A DNA stretch of 64,000 nucleotides from Taudactylus pleione (GCA_031769625.1 JAUIMM010000202.1:6000001-6064000); one strand, 5' to 3'. Shown: positions 1 to 10,504, counted from the stretch's first letter. The notes: generated by a model not told the origin, from the letters alone. Made by a program: numbers and translations.

Positions 1-599
1 AGATACAAGCATAGGAGGTCATGGTCAGACAAATTGCACCTGCCAAGGGTCGGCTGGAAGGTACGTTCGTACAGTGTGGCTACATAGTGCGCCATCAACC
101 TGGCCGGCTCCAGAGGATATGCATGAGATTCCAACCCTCAACCCAGATGCTGGTGTGGAAGGTTAAAGTTCAGGGAGAGGGAAGGGGTGACAATGCAGCA
201 CAGGACGCACTGCCGCCCTCGGACCTGAACAGGGTGCTAACACACCCGGGGCCGGCACTGCACCTGCCATAGGGCTGGTGCAATTTTTGATGGAGTGACC
301 GGTGGTGGCGTATAAGGACGCACTAATCAGTATTACAGCATGCACGGGCGCTAAAAGTGGGTTTCTCAGCCTTTGCACATTCGGACGCACTGATGTACAC
401 AAGGAAAGGAGTATGTAGGCCATTTGCATAAACTCTCAGACGGGATACCACTAATAGACATTGCTTTTTCACTTTTCACTGCGACTCATATGCAGGACCA
501 ATGAGTGTCCACCTACATTAACAAGAGAGCTACACTAACTGCACTCAGACATTAATTACTGGATCAGAGCTGTAGACATTCACTATGAGACATGAACCT
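1..599. other. unassigned sequence, no gene seen
   Basis: Mixed-composition sequence with only short open frames on either strand. No splice-bounded exon, repeat ends or RNA gene could be recognised. It precedes the first AT-rich inverted repeat. Confidence 0.5.
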
Positions 600-638
600 A
601 AAAAAATCTATTTTTAACCAAAAAACTGGAACATTTAA

Positions 639-677
<39 letters not shown>

Positions 678-731
678 TAAATGTTCCTTTTACAGTTTTT
701 TGGCTAAAAATAGATTTTTGGCTAAAAATAG

Positions 732-764
<33 letters not shown>
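600..764. repeat. AT-rich inverted repeat around (TA)n tracts
   Basis: A left arm (AAATCTATTTTTAACCAAAA, then CTGGAACATTTAAA) is matched in reverse complement by TTTAAATGTTCC-like sequence and TTTTTTGGCTAAAAATAGA near 683-716, around a (TA)n core at about 645-671. The motif GGCTAAAAATAGATT is then repeated and followed by a second (TA)n run at 733-764. It is probably a small foldback element expanded by microsatellite slippage. No coding potential is seen. Confidence 0.7.
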
Positions 765-768
<4 letters not shown>

Positions 769-820
769 ATACTAGCTGAAGTATCTGAAGTTGCCCGGGT
801 TTAAATCTTCAAGTTATTAA

Positions 821-1038
821 GGGGCCTATTCAGCATCAGAAACATTATGGCCCCCGATGATGAAGTATTGAACTCACTGTGAGGGATATTTAAGTATCCA
901 ACTCGCAGCAGGGAAAACTTTGCACCAGAGCAATTCATTATTGCTCTGGTGCGGGGACAGCTGCTCCGAAAAGCAGCAGTCCCCTCGGTTAATATCGCAG
1001 CTACAGATGTGTTGATCTAGTGTTGATGAATAGGCCCC
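821..1038. mobile_element. MITE, 218 bp, GGGGCCTATTCA terminal repeats
   Basis: The ends are GGGGCCTATTCAGCATCA and, as the reverse complement of the right end, GGGGCCTATTCATCAACA. The flanks (TTAA on the left, TTAG on the right) interrupt the R1 sequence GTTATTAAGTTTTATTA, which is seen uninterrupted near 1,236-1,252. The target duplication is close to TTA/TAA, which fits a PIF/Harbinger-type non-autonomous element. An internal hairpin (CCAGAGCAAT...ATTGCTCTGG) lies near 922-950. It has no coding capacity. Confidence 0.8.
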
Positions 1039-1566
1039 TTAGTTTTATTACTGTATGTGATGTCATCTAAATCCATCCAGTGAAAGGCCCAGAACAGGCT
1101 CCCCCGGTCAAAGTTCTGCCCAACGTACACTAACAGGAGGTCCGACCAGTACCCTAACCTCCCTAAAAGGTGAGCAGGTTTCAACTGGACCACCTCAAGT
1201 TGGTTTCATCTCAATCGGTGCAGGGCTGTATCTTCAAGTTATTAAGTTTTATTATGTGATGTCATCCAAATCCATCCAGTAAAAGCCCTTGAACAGGCTC
1301 CCTGGGTCAAAGTTCTGCCTGGCGCACTCCGCCATGACGTCCGACCGGGACCCCAACCACTCCATTAGGCATCCCAGACTTATTGCCACCCCTTTGTGAA
1401 GTTTTCATCCTAACCAATCCTGTGGAAGGCCCAGAACATGCTCCCTAGGTCAAAGTTCTGTCCAGTATATACCAACGTGAGGTCCGATCGGGACCTCAAT
1501 CCTCTATTATGTCTTCTGGGATCCAATGTTACCACTACGTGAAGTTTTCGTCCAAATCCATCCAGT

Positions 1567-1571
1567 GGAAG
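1567..1571. repeat. 5-bp target site duplication GGAAG (left)
   Basis: GGAAG precedes the LTR and recurs at 3,553-3,557. The uninterrupted target in other R1 sub-repeats reads CCAGTGGAAGGCCCAGAACA. Confidence 0.85.
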
Positions 1572-1887
1572 TGTCAGATTGCGGCCTAGGATCGGACGTT
1601 ACTTACCTCAGCACCGGCTTCCCCTGACCTCTCGAGCGGTCAGATGTGGGGTGCAGTGGCGAGTGATGCACTGAGGATTATACCTGGGGTCTGATGTGCT
1701 CACTCCATGATTTGGTTCCTGCTGTTACCATCATGGGCGGTGCCATGACAGTCTACATCACCTGATTGCCCTTTACCCAACGGTAGCCTTGGTTGCTATC
1801 AGCTGACACTATCCTCCAATGGACTGCTACCTTATGGTATTTATCCAGGTCCAGACAACAGGAAGTTGCCTGGGGTGTGGTATAAGA

Positions 1888-2150
1888 GATAGACAGTAAT
1901 TAGTTAGACAATGTCTAGATAGACACCAGATGTTAGACAGTCAATAGTTAGACAGGGAATAAAGTTCGACACACTAAAGTTAGACATGTAAAATGTTCGA
2001 CACGTCGACCTTTTGTACCTGTCAAACTTTTTACATGTCTAACTTTAGTCTGTCTGACTTTTTCCGTGTCGAACTTTTATCCTTGTCTAACTATTGATTG
2101 TCTAACATCTGGTGTCTAACTAGACATTGTCTACCTAATTACTGTCTATC
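1888..2150. repeat. 263-bp foldback palindrome
   Basis: The arms start GATAGACAGTAATTAG and end CTAATTACTGTCTATC and pair over about 125 bp each, with a centre near 2,015 around ACACGTCGACC. The short word GTTAGACA or GTTCGACA recurs along the arms, so the palindrome is also internally repetitive. It sits inside the solo LTR and is most simply a foldback MITE. No gene is present. Confidence 0.8.
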
Positions 2151-2214
2151 TACAGTACAGTCGGCAACCCAGTTACCTGTACAACGTTGTTAATTCCAAT
2201 GTATATTTGCAGTT

Positions 2215-3240
2215 CCAGTGTTTTAGGTTCCAAGCTCCTTTCTTTCGGTGATACTCTCCTAGTGCTTATCCACGGTGTGTGTGTGTGTGTACTCAATACG
2301 TCATCCGAGTACTATCTTCGAAGTGTCATCATCCTGTGCCACTTCTGCGTCTGGAACCACAGTGTATGTACTCAGGGCCTGATTCAAACCCGGTCGCTAG
2401 CAAGCGTTTGCTCGTTGCTGGTGATGTTTGCTAATGTGCGCATGTGTATGCATTGCTGTGCGTGTGTGCGAACTAGTCCGAGCAAACGGGAAGTGCTTGC
2501 TCACCCAGCAAAGACAGCCCAGTGAAATGAGTGACAGGAGAGGCCGTTTGTGGGTGGTAACAGGGGCAGACCAGTAGTAACGGGGGAGTGGAGGTGCGAA
2601 AGCAGGCGTGTCTGAGTGTTTCAACGCCATTTCAGAGGCTTGCATAATTAATAGGCAGCGTCATAGTACACATCACCTGGCTGGTTTCTACACTGAAGTG
2701 TGCGCAGTGCTTGCGGTAGGGTAAAGGCAACCACAAGCGCGGCAAATGCTCCTGATGGTACCTGATGTACCGATGGTTGTATACACTTCCTGGAGATGAC
2801 GTGTGCAAGTGGGTATCTTAAGACAGGCTGGTGGGCATCTCCATACACAAAATGATCACACGCCAAGACATAGTGTGTGTGCTTATGCCTTGCCGTGCGA
2901 TCGCCTGCCTTGCTGGGTGTGTTCCGAATTTGCATACGCTGGAAGTGAGTGTACACATCTAGTGACCAGGTCTGAATCAGGCCCTCAGTACGTCATTCAA
3001 ATGCAATCTCCTAATGTCATCCTCCTGTGCCAATTCTGCGTCTGGGACCACAGTGTGTGTACTTAGTACGTCATCCAAGTACAAACTCCTAGTGCCATTG
3101 TTCTGTGCCAGTTCTGCGTCTGAAGCCACAGCGTGTGTACTTAGTATTTCATCCAAGTACAATCGCCTAGTGCCATTCTCCTGTGCCAGCCCTGCGTCTG
3201 GATCAACAAGGTGTGTACCCGGTACATCACCCAAGTGCAA
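2215..3240 (+). repeat. ~76-bp minisatellite within the LTR
   Basis: Four to five degenerate units share TACGTCATCCAAGTACAA, then CTCCTAGTGCCAT, TCCTGTGCCA, TTCTGCGTCTGG and CCACAGTGTGTGTACT. The MITE at 2,375-2,984 splits the block. Open frames over it (for example the 121-aa minus-strand frame at 2,977-3,342) follow from the repeat and are not genes. Confidence 0.75.
2375..2984. mobile_element. MITE, 610 bp, Harbinger-like ends, TSD TCA
   Basis: The left end is GGGCCTGATTCAAACCCGGT and the reverse complement of the right end is GGGCCTGATTCAGACCTGGT. The target duplication TCA lies at 2,372-2,374 and 2,985-2,987. The first 18 bases closely match the terminal repeats of the Harbinger element at 16,372-24,286 (GGCCCTCATTCAGACCCGG), so it may be a non-autonomous relative mobilised in trans. 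No coding frame is credible inside. Confidence 0.85.
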
Positions 3241-3756
3241 AACTTCCAATATCATTCCTCTGTGCTTTCCCTGTGATAGTGTTCTTCCATTTCCCACTTG
3301 TGCCGGATACCTGACCAAAGGGCTGTGACCTGCTTGCTGCATGCAGCTTAAGTTCGAATACCACTTGTAGGGGTAATTGGTGAAAACCTCCCAGTTAGTT
3401 AGACTCCACGCCTTTGGTCAGTTCTAGCCAACATCTGGTACTTGTGGATGAGGAAGGCATATATCCAGGCCCCTCGCCTCAGTTTCCTTTCTCAACCTGA
3501 GTCCACATCTTCTAATCCCTCTACGGGGGACCACCATAGCCCGAACGTGACAGGAAGGCCTAGAACAGGCTCCCCTGTTCAAAGTTCTGCCCAGCGTACA
3601 GCAACAGGATGTCGACCTGGACCCTAACCCCTCTAAAACCTGGCCAGGATCCAACTGGACCACCTCGAGTTGGTTTCTTACGAAATCATGCAGGGGTGGC
3701 CGAATACATAATCGTACAGACAAACAAACAGTGAATTTTATGTATAAAACAGATAT

Positions 3757-3764
3757 ATATTTAT
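3757..3764. repeat. 8-bp target site duplication ATATTTAT (left)
   Basis: Identical to 9,678-9,685. Eight bases is the hallmark duplication length of hAT elements. Confidence 0.9.
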
Positions 3765-4265
3765 TAGGGGTGTGCACCGACCACTTTTCGTGTTTTGTGT
3801 TTTGGATCTTCTTCGTGTTTTGGATCTGGATTGGTTTTGCAAAAACCACCCTTCCGTGTTTTGGGTTCTGGATTTTGTGTTTTGGATCTGTATTTTTTTT
3901 TAAAAAAGCATAAAAAAACAGCTAAGATCACAGAATTTGTGTTTTTTTTGTTCCTATGCTATTATTAACCTCAATAACATTAATTTCCACTAGTTTCCAG
4001 TCTACTCTGAACACCTCGCAATATTGTTTTTAGGCCAAAAGGTTGCACCGAGGTAGCTGGATGACTATGCTAAGTGACACAAGTGGGCGGCCCAGACACG
4101 TGGCCCATCTAGGAGTGGCTATGCAGTGGCAGACAGGATGGCAGTTTGAAAAACTAGGCCCCAAACAGTACTTAATGCAAATAAAAAAAAGGTGCAAGAT
4201 GGAATTGTCCTTGGGCCCTCCCACCCACCCTTATGTTGTATAAACAGGACATGCACACTTTAACA

Positions 4266-4325
4266 AACCAATCATTTCAGCGTCAGGGTCTGCCACACGA
4301 CTGTGGCTGAAATGATTGGTTCGTT
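4266..4325. other. 16-bp-stem hairpin in the hAT 3' region
   Basis: AACCAATCATTTCAGC is followed, after a ~26-base loop, by GCTGAAATGATTGGTT. The stem is perfect and lies about 55 bases past the transposase stop (minus strand). It could fold in the 3' UTR of the transposase RNA or serve as a subterminal transposase-binding palindrome. Neither role can be decided from sequence. Confidence 0.65.
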
Positions 4326-4377
4326 TGGGCCCCCACAAAACAAGCTGTCAATTAATCTGTCCCTGCGCAAACTGGCT

Positions 4378-6850
4378 CTACGGAGGCAAGATGTCGTCCT
4401 CATCCACCGATTCCTCACCCTCTTCAGTGTTGTGTACATACTCATCCTCACAGAGTATTATTTTTTCCCCGCTGGAATCCACCACCACAGGTCCCTCTGT
4501 ACTTTCTGGAGGCTGGTCTCCCTGGAAGAATTGATAATTCATTTTGATGAAAATCATCTTCTCCACAGTTTGTGGAAGCAACCTCCTACGTCTTTCGCTG
4601 ACAAGGTTCCCGGCTGCACTAAACACTCATTCGGAGTACACACTGGAGGGGGTGCAACTTAGATAAAATAGAGCCAGTTTGTACAGGGGCCTCCAAATTG
4701 CCTCTTTTTCCTGCCAGTACAGGTACGGATTGTCTGATATGCCTGATGCTGTCACCGATGTAATCCTCCACCATTCTGTCAATGGTGACAGTATCATATG
4801 CAGTGACAGTAGACATGTCAGAAATTGTTGCCAGGTCCTTCAGTCCAGACCAGATGTCAAAACTTGGTCCTGTCTGCCCTGCATCACCGCCAGCGGGTTG
4901 CTTAGGATACCTAAATTGTTTCCTGGCAGCCCCAGTTGCGGAAGAAAATGAAGAAGGAGCTGTTGACGTGTCACATTCCGCATCAGCTGACAGTGTTTTC
5001 ACCAGCAGGTCTTTGCATCTCTGCAGGCTTGCATCGGCCGGAAAGAGAGACACCACGTAGGCTTTAAACCTAGGATCGAGCACGGTGGCCAAAATGTAGT
5101 GGTCTGATTTCAACACCATTGAAATGTAGTGTCAAATGTAGTGGTCTGATTTCAACACCATTGACCACCCTCGAATCCTGGCAAAGCAAATGAAGGGCTT
5201 CATCCACAAGTCCCACAAACCGAGCAGAATCGCTGCATCTTAGCTCCTCCTTCTCTTTCTCCAGCTGCTTCTGCAAAAGCCTGATGAGGGGAATGACCTG
5301 ACTCAAGCTGGCAGTGTCTGAACTGACTTCATGTGTGGCAAGTTCGAAGGACTGGAGAACCATGCACAACACAGAAATCATTCTCCACTGCGCTTGAGTC
5401 AGGTGCATACCCCCTCCTTTGCTATGTCATAGGTGGATGTATAGGCTTGAATGGCCTTTTGCTGCTCCTCCATCCTCTGAAGCATATAGACGGTTGAGTT
5501 CCACCGCGTCACAACCTCTTGCTTCAGGGGATGGCAGGGCAGGTTCAAGAGTGTTTGCTGATACTCCAGTCTTTGGCACGCAGTCGCTAAATGGCAAAAG
5601 TGGCCAGAAATTTTTCAGGCCACCCAAAGCGTCTCCTGCACGCCCCTGTCATTTTTCAGAAAATTCTGTATGACCAAATTTATTGTGTGAGCAAAACATG
5701 GGGCGTGCTGGAATTTGCCCAGATGTAATGCCCGCACAATATTGGTGGCGTTGTCAGATATCACAAATCCCCAGGAGAGTCTAAGTGGGGTAAGCCATTG
5801 GGCGATGATTTCCCTCAGTTTCTCTAAGAGGTTGTCATTGGTGTGCCTCTTACTGAAACCGGTGATACACAGCATAGCCTGCCTTGGAACGACCTGGCAT
5901 TTCTGAGATGCTGCTACTGGTGATGCTGCTGTAGTTGCTGCATAAGGCGATACATCTACCCAGTGGGCTGTCACAGTCATATAGTCTTTAGTCTGCCCTG
6001 TTCCTCTTGTCCATATGTCCGTGGTTAAGTGGACAGTGGGTACAACCGCATTTTTTAGGACACCGAGGACACTTTTTCTGACGTCTCTGTACATTCTCGG
6101 TATCGCCTACCTAGTAAAGTGGAATCTAGATGGGATTTGGTACCGGGGACACACTACCTCCATCAATTGTCTAAATCCCACTGCACCAATTGCGGATACC
6201 GGATGCACGTCTAATACCTACATAGCTGTCATGGCCTCAGTTATGCGCTTTGCTTCAGGATGACTGCTGTCGTACTTCATCCTCCTTGCTAAGGACTGTT
6301 GGAGGGTCAATTGCTTAGTAAAAGAAGTAGTTGTGTTCCTACTTCCTCTCTCGGATGATGAACGACTCCCAGGAGTAGCAGCAGCAGTAGGCATAGCAAT
6401 GCAGGATCCTCCCAAGGAATCCCGGATAGGAGAGTCAGTCATGCCAGTGACATGGCCTGCAGGACTACTTCCGATCCTGACTGAGGAGGAAATTGATGAG
6501 GAGAGAGTTGACAGTGTGGTTTGCAGGCACTTGGATACAACAGGACAAAGGGATTTAGGTGTCCCTGGACTGCTTACGGTCTTAGCCACAGTTTTTGAAC
6601 TTGACAGTAACTTTTTATGAACGCGCTGCAGGTGAAGTATAAGGGAGGATGTTCCTAGGTGGTTAACGTCCCTACCCTCACTTATTCCACCTTTACATAT
6701 GGTATATATGGCAAGACAGTTGTTGTCTGGATTTGGTTAGAAATATTTCCAGACCAAAGAGGTGGAATGTTTGGTTTTCTGCCCAGGCATGACCGTGATG
6801 GGCTTTTTCATCCCACGGACAACAACTGTCTCCCCCAGTGCCTGATTTAA
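4378..6850 (-). pseudogene. hAT (BED finger) transposase, decayed
   Basis: Pieces in order on the minus strand: a BED finger (VWKYF near 6,740-6,754, then ICKGGISEGRDVN and LILHLQRVHKK); the Ser/Thr-rich linker (6,218-6,589); the catalytic core with LTTDIWT (first Asp) and VISDNATNIV (second Asp), then CFAHTINLVIQ (5,615-6,094); TRWNSTVYMLQRMEEQQ (5,420-5,520); SDHYILATVLDPRFK (near 5,070-5,119); and the C-terminal dimerisation block FSAAGNLVSERRRRLLP (4,560-4,626). Damage seen: in-frame TAA at 6,737-6,739, TAG at 6,218-6,220 and 6,107-6,109, frame changes near 5,620, 5,420, 5,100 and 4,620, a local duplication offset by 42 bp at 5,092-5,165, and Tyr where the first BED cysteine is expected. 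The function (cut-and-paste transposition in the nucleus) is therefore lost. Confidence 0.9.
5092..5165. repeat. local duplication inside the hAT transposase
   Basis: GTAGTGGTCTGATTTCAACA is present twice, 42 bp apart (near 5,095 and 5,137), followed both times by CCATTGA. It lies where two transposase frames meet and is one of the disabling lesions. Confidence 0.8.
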
Positions 6851-6963
6851 ACAAACCACCTCACCATCAGAATCCTCCTCGTCAACTTCCTCCTCAGCGC
6901 CAGTTACACCAATATCCTCATCCTGTTATACTTCAACAGTGACATCTTCAATTTGATGTCAGT

Positions 6964-7232
6964 GGGGCCACCCCCAAATGGCAGGCGTTCACATGGTAAT
7001 CCCTCCGTTTGGGCAGCCACCCCCCTGGCCCGCCCACCAAAGGGGGTGAGCTGTCACTCAACATCAACAGCTCGCCCCCTTTGTTGCGAGACCCGGAGCG
7101 ACGGAGTGCCCGTCGCTATCAGGGTCTCACGCATGTGCACGACGGAGCCGGCTCCATCGTGCGCATGCGCTCTGGGCCACCATCGACCCAGTTGCGTGCG
7201 CTCAGCGCTTGCGCCGGGGCTGAATCAGGCCC
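6964..7232. mobile_element. possible small MITE nested in the hAT element
   Basis: The right end GGGCTGAATCAGGCCCA resembles the right ends of the other GGGCCTGATTCA MITEs in the window. The left end GGGGCCACCCCCAAATG matches only over the first bases. CAGT occurs just outside both ends (GATGTCAGT and CACAGTTC) and could be the duplication. The segment is markedly GC-rich compared with the hAT sequence around it. The insertion is likely; its exact ends are uncertain. Confidence 0.5.
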
Positions 7233-7624
7233 ACAGTTCTTTGCTGTGCTTTTGCCAGCTTAACTCATTTGATTTTTGTAGCGGGAGGACGGCTTCCATC
7301 GTCATGTGAAGATGAACCACTAGTCATGAACATAGGGGAGGACCTTAGCTGTTCCTTGCTACTCTGTGTCATAAATGGCATTTTGGCAAGTTTACGTTTC
7401 TCCTCAGACAATTTAAATTAATTTTTTATGGTCATTTTCCTGAACTTTGCCATTTGTGATTTTATATGCCCTTTACTATGACATTGGGCATCAGCCTTGG
7501 CAGACAACGTTGATGGCATTTCATCGTCTATGTCATGACTAGTGGCAGCAGCTTCAGCACTAGCAGGAAGTGGTTATTGACCTTTCCCTATTTTATTCTT
7601 ATCGGACAAATTTTTGTCCTCCAT

Positions 7625-9215
7625 TTATGTGATATTGATGCACGTGCGGCTATGGTCCACACAAACACAGAAAAAGATTTTATATTTTTTTTTGGAGCAC
7701 ACTTTGGGGGTTACACCATCCACCAGATGAGCCAGCCGTCCCTTTATATATGACACAGGTGCACGCTTGGTGCTACTTTGTTGATGCATGTGCGGCTACA
7801 GCACACACAAGTCACAAACACAGAAAAAGATAATTTTTTTTTTTGGAGCGCCCTTTGGGTGTTACACCACCCTTCAACAGATGAGCCAGCTGGCCCTTTA
7901 CTTATGACACAGGCGCACGCTTGGCGCTACTTTGTTGATGCATGTGCGGCTACAGCACACACAAGTCACAAACACAGAAGAAAAAAATATACTTTTTTTT
8001 CAGGCGCTTTGGGGGTCACACCACCCTTCAACAGATGAGCCACCCGGCCCTTTACTTATGACACAGGCACACGCTTGGCACTACTTTGTTGATGCACATG
8101 CAGCTACAGCACACACAAGTCACAAACACAGAAAAATATATTTTTATTATTTTTGGAGCGTACTTTGGGGGTTACACCACCCTTCAACAGACGAGCCAGC
8201 CGGCCCTTTACTTATGACACAGGCACACGCTTGGCACTACTTTGTTGATGCACATGCAGCTACAGCACACACAAGTCACAAACACAGAAAAATATATTTT
8301 TATTATTTTTGGAGCGTACTTTGGGGGTTACACCACCCTTCAACAGATGAGTCAGCCGGCCCTTTACTTACGACACAGGTGCACACTTGGCACTACTTTG
8401 TTGATGCACGTGCGGCTACAGCACACACAAGTCACAAACAGAAAAAAATATAATTTTTTTTAGAGCGCACTTTGGGGGTTACACCACCCTTCAACAGACA
8501 AGCCAGTCGGCCCTTTACTTATGACACAGGCGCATGCTTGGTGCTACTTTGTTAATGCACGTGCGGCTACAGCACACACAAGTCACAAGCACAAAAGAAA
8601 AAAAAAATATTTCTTTTCAGGCACTTTGGGGGTTACATCACCCTTCAACAAACGAGTCAGCCGGCCCTTTACTTATGACACAGACACACTCTTGGCACTA
8701 CTTTGTTGATGCACGTGCGGCTACAGCACACACAAGTCACAAACACAGAAAAATATTTTTTTATTATTTTTTGGGCACCTTGGGGGTTACACACCACCCT
8801 TCAACAGATAAGCCAGCCGCCCCTTTATTTATGACACAGGCACATGCTTGGCGCTACTTTGTTGATGAACGTGCGGCTACAGTGCACACAAGTCACAAAC
8901 ACGGCAAAATTATTTATATATTTTTTGGAGCGCACTTTGGGGGTTACACCACCCTTCAACAGACGAGCCAGCCAGCCCTTTACTTATGACACAGGTGCAC
9001 GCTTGGTGCTACTTTGTTGATGAACGTGTGGCTACAGCGCACACAAGTCACAAACACAGAAAAATTATTTATATATTTTTTGGAGCGCACTTTGGGGGTT
9101 ACACCACCATTCAACAGACGAGCCAGCCGGCCCTTTACTTAAGACACAGGCACACGCTTGGCGTTACTTTGTTGATGCACATTCTGCTACAGTGCACACA
9201 AACAGAAAAATATTT
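7625..9215. repeat. ~155-bp tandem repeat, about 10 copies, upstream of hAT transposase
   Basis: The unit runs through GCACTTTGGGGGTTACACCA, CCCTTCAACAGA, CCCTTTACTTATGACACAGG, TTGGCGCTACTTTGTTGATG and GCACACACAAGTCACAAACA, then an A/T-rich linker. The word ATGACACAGG or its variants falls near 7,750, 7,905, 8,060, 8,215, 8,368, 8,520, 8,677, 8,831, 8,987 and 9,143. It lies on the 5' side of the minus-strand transposase, where promoter or transposase-binding repeats are expected. Long plus-strand frames over it (up to 176 aa) are repeat translations. Confidence 0.9.
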
Positions 9216-9224
9216 TTTGCACTT

Positions 9225-9660
9225 GGGGGGAGCACCCCTGATGGACAGAGCACCCCCTGGACAACACTACAGCACCCCTTTAGGACTACAGCCTTTATGG
9301 GACACTGCACAACACAGCCCAGCCAGCCCATATGGACTTTGGAGGGGACACAGCCCCTTTGGACAACTGACTGCACAATACAGCCCAGCCAGCTCCTCTG
9401 GACTTTGCAGTGTACACAGCCCCTATGGACAAAAACAGCAGCACAACTCCCACCTTCCTTCTTCACTGTCCACAGCCGAAGTGAAAAATGGCGCAGACGC
9501 GGGGACCTTTTATTGAATCCAAAACTCGCGAGAATCCGACAGCGGGTTGATGATGTTTTGCCTCAATTTCAGATCCGAGTCAGGCGGGAAAACTTGAACC
9601 TGACTCGGATCCGGCACGGATCGGGAGGGCTCGGGGGGGGGGTTCGGATTTCAGAATTCT
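9225..9660. repeat. hAT right subterminal region
   Basis: Degenerate short repeats of the type CAGCCCCTATGGAC alternate up to about 9,475, then comes a GC-rich segment with the inverted pair AGATCCGAGTCAGG and CCTGACTCGGATCC. Such subterminal repeats are common transposase-binding regions in hAT elements. There is no gene. Confidence 0.6.
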
Positions 9661-9677
9661 GAACCCGCTCATCCCTA

Positions 9678-9678
9678 A

Positions 9679-9685
<7 letters not shown>
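9678..9685. repeat. 8-bp target site duplication ATATTTAT (right)
   Basis: Perfect match to 3,757-3,764. It grades into a (TA)n tract that ends near 9,718. Confidence 0.9.
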
Positions 9686-9720
<35 letters not shown>

Positions 9721-9789
9721 GTAGGAGAGGACTGGCACTCATTGCTGTAAATATGAATATAGTTGGGTGCCCTCAGCACAAAAAATGCA

Positions 9790-9953
9790 CCAGAGAAGAA
9801 AGCTGCAGCACTCCCAAATGACGTCATTTGTGATGTACATGTATATTTGGCTGCCTTGAAAAAAGAGCGCAGCTCTGAAACGTTGGCATTAGTATTGCCA
9901 AATATATTCTTTTTACAGTAACAATTTGGGAGTGCCGCAGCTTTCTTCTCTGG
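9790..9953. repeat. inverted-repeat element, 164 bp
   Basis: CCAGAGAAGAAAGCTGCAGC plus ACTCCCAAAT at the left is matched by ATTTGGGAGTGCCGCAGCTT plus TCTTCTCTGG at the right (about 30-bp arms, one mismatch). The centre carries GAGCGCAGCTCTGAAACGTTGG, a word I associate with dispersed vertebrate repeats from memory only. (TA)n tracts flank both sides. It is probably a MITE-like non-autonomous element. Confidence 0.7.
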
Positions 9954-10129
9954 TATATATATATATATATATATAATTATTTTTTTTTACTGTTGAAGCA
10001 AACCGCACAATACGAAGAAGCGCTGTAACAAACAACAATGGGACTGAGTAAAGCTGGATACACACTTTGCAAATCTCTCTCCAGAACAGGTAAATATTGA
10101 TACACAGAGCGATTATCCAATCAGTGTCC

Positions 10130-10296
10130 ACCCAGTACACACTGCACTATTTGTAACTCAGTGTGTGCTATCTTCAGTGGGATCGAAGTGGCCGGTTTGC
10201 GCACGTGCACTGCGATGCATATGCATGCGCAGAACGCAACAATCAGCTGATTGCGTGCATATTAGCAACTGTAATCTTTGCTGAATCAGGCCCCAT
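10130..10296. repeat. probable truncated MITE end
   Basis: The segment ends TTTGCTGAATCAGGCCCC, the reverse complement of the GGGCCTGATTCA end shared by other MITEs here, and holds the perfect palindrome CAATCAGCTGATTG near 10,239-10,252. No matching left terminal repeat was found, so it is either truncated or badly decayed. Confidence 0.4.
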
Positions 10297-10439
10297 GTTT
10301 TGATAAGTGTTAACGTCGATATACATGCATGTACTTTTGTTTGTGGTTTTATGTGCACGCAAATACAGTAGGTAGGTAGGCATTCCTAGCCAGACACCTA
10401 TGCTCACACGCGCAGATGTAGTTCTGTGCACTATTTCAC

Positions 10440-10450
10440 ATTAACATCTA

Positions 10451-10496
<46 letters not shown>

Positions 10497-10504
10497 TATA
10501 TATA
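10440..10504. repeat. (TA)n microsatellite
   Basis: Nearly pure TA dinucleotides with two AT/TA phase switches. Confidence 0.9.

Larger units (their letters stand above)
1572..3552. mobile_element. solo LTR of a retrotransposon with nested insertions
   Basis: It begins TGTCAGATTG and ends GAACGTGACA, giving TGTCA...TGACA inverted termini, and is flanked by a perfect 5-bp duplication GGAAG. No internal retroviral coding region is present, so only an LTR remains, as expected after LTR-LTR recombination. Subtracting the MITE (2,375-2,984) and the foldback (1,888-2,150) leaves about 1.1 kb. Inside is a tandem block of about 76 bp units (core TGTGCCA.TTCTGCGTCTGG). A 5-bp duplication fits Ty3-type or ERV-type integrases. 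The family is not identified and the strand is unknown. Confidence 0.8.
771..3756 (+). repeat. dispersed repeat family R1, plus-strand copy, interrupted
   Basis: The copy starts with ACTAGCTGAAGTATCTGAAG and the GTTTAAATCTTCAAGTTATT block. It continues through three degenerate ~170-bp internal repeats (cores CCATCCAGTGGAAG, then GAACAGGCTCCC and CAAAGTTCTGCC). It ends in ACAGACAAACAAACAGTGAA followed by TTTTATGTATA. A second copy lies at 10,816-11,367 on the other strand, which defines the family and its orientation. Both copies abut AT-rich tracts. A MITE at 821-1,038 and a solo LTR at 1,572-3,552 interrupt it, so the R1 parts are 771-820, 1,039-1,571 and 3,553-3,756. The class is not certain; a non-LTR or Penelope-like 3' remnant is possible. 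No ORF is seen. Confidence 0.75.
3765..9677 (-). mobile_element. hAT DNA transposon, 5,913 bp, inactive
   Basis: The ends TAGGGGTGTGC and (right, reverse complement) TAGGGATGAGC form short hAT-type inverted repeats bounded by a perfect 8-bp duplication ATATTTAT. The transposase reads right to left from about 6,850 to 4,378 and belongs to the BED-finger (ZBED-like) hAT group. Subterminal sequence on the left is rich in TGTTTTGGATCT repeats. On the right an inverted pair CCGAGTCAGG...CCTGACTCGG lies near 9,575-9,610. A ~155-bp tandem array fills 7,625-9,215. A nested small element probably sits at 6,964-7,232. Stops and frameshifts show the copy cannot make transposase, although its ends look mobilisable in trans. 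Confidence 0.92.

Noticed and set aside
771..900. Hammerhead ribozyme in the R1 start region
   Set aside because: The CTGATGA and GAAA core elements were not found in the right arrangement.
2977..3342. 121-residue minus-strand frame as a gene
   Set aside because: It lies across the 76-bp tandem repeats of the solo LTR and its internal repetition matches those units.
3424..3849. 141-residue minus-strand frame
   Set aside because: It crosses the LTR/R1 boundary and the hAT end at 3,765, so it joins three unrelated pieces.
7778..9662. Frames of 151-176 residues on the plus strand within the hAT element
   Set aside because: They translate the 155-bp tandem repeat, are antisense to the transposase side and show no domain.
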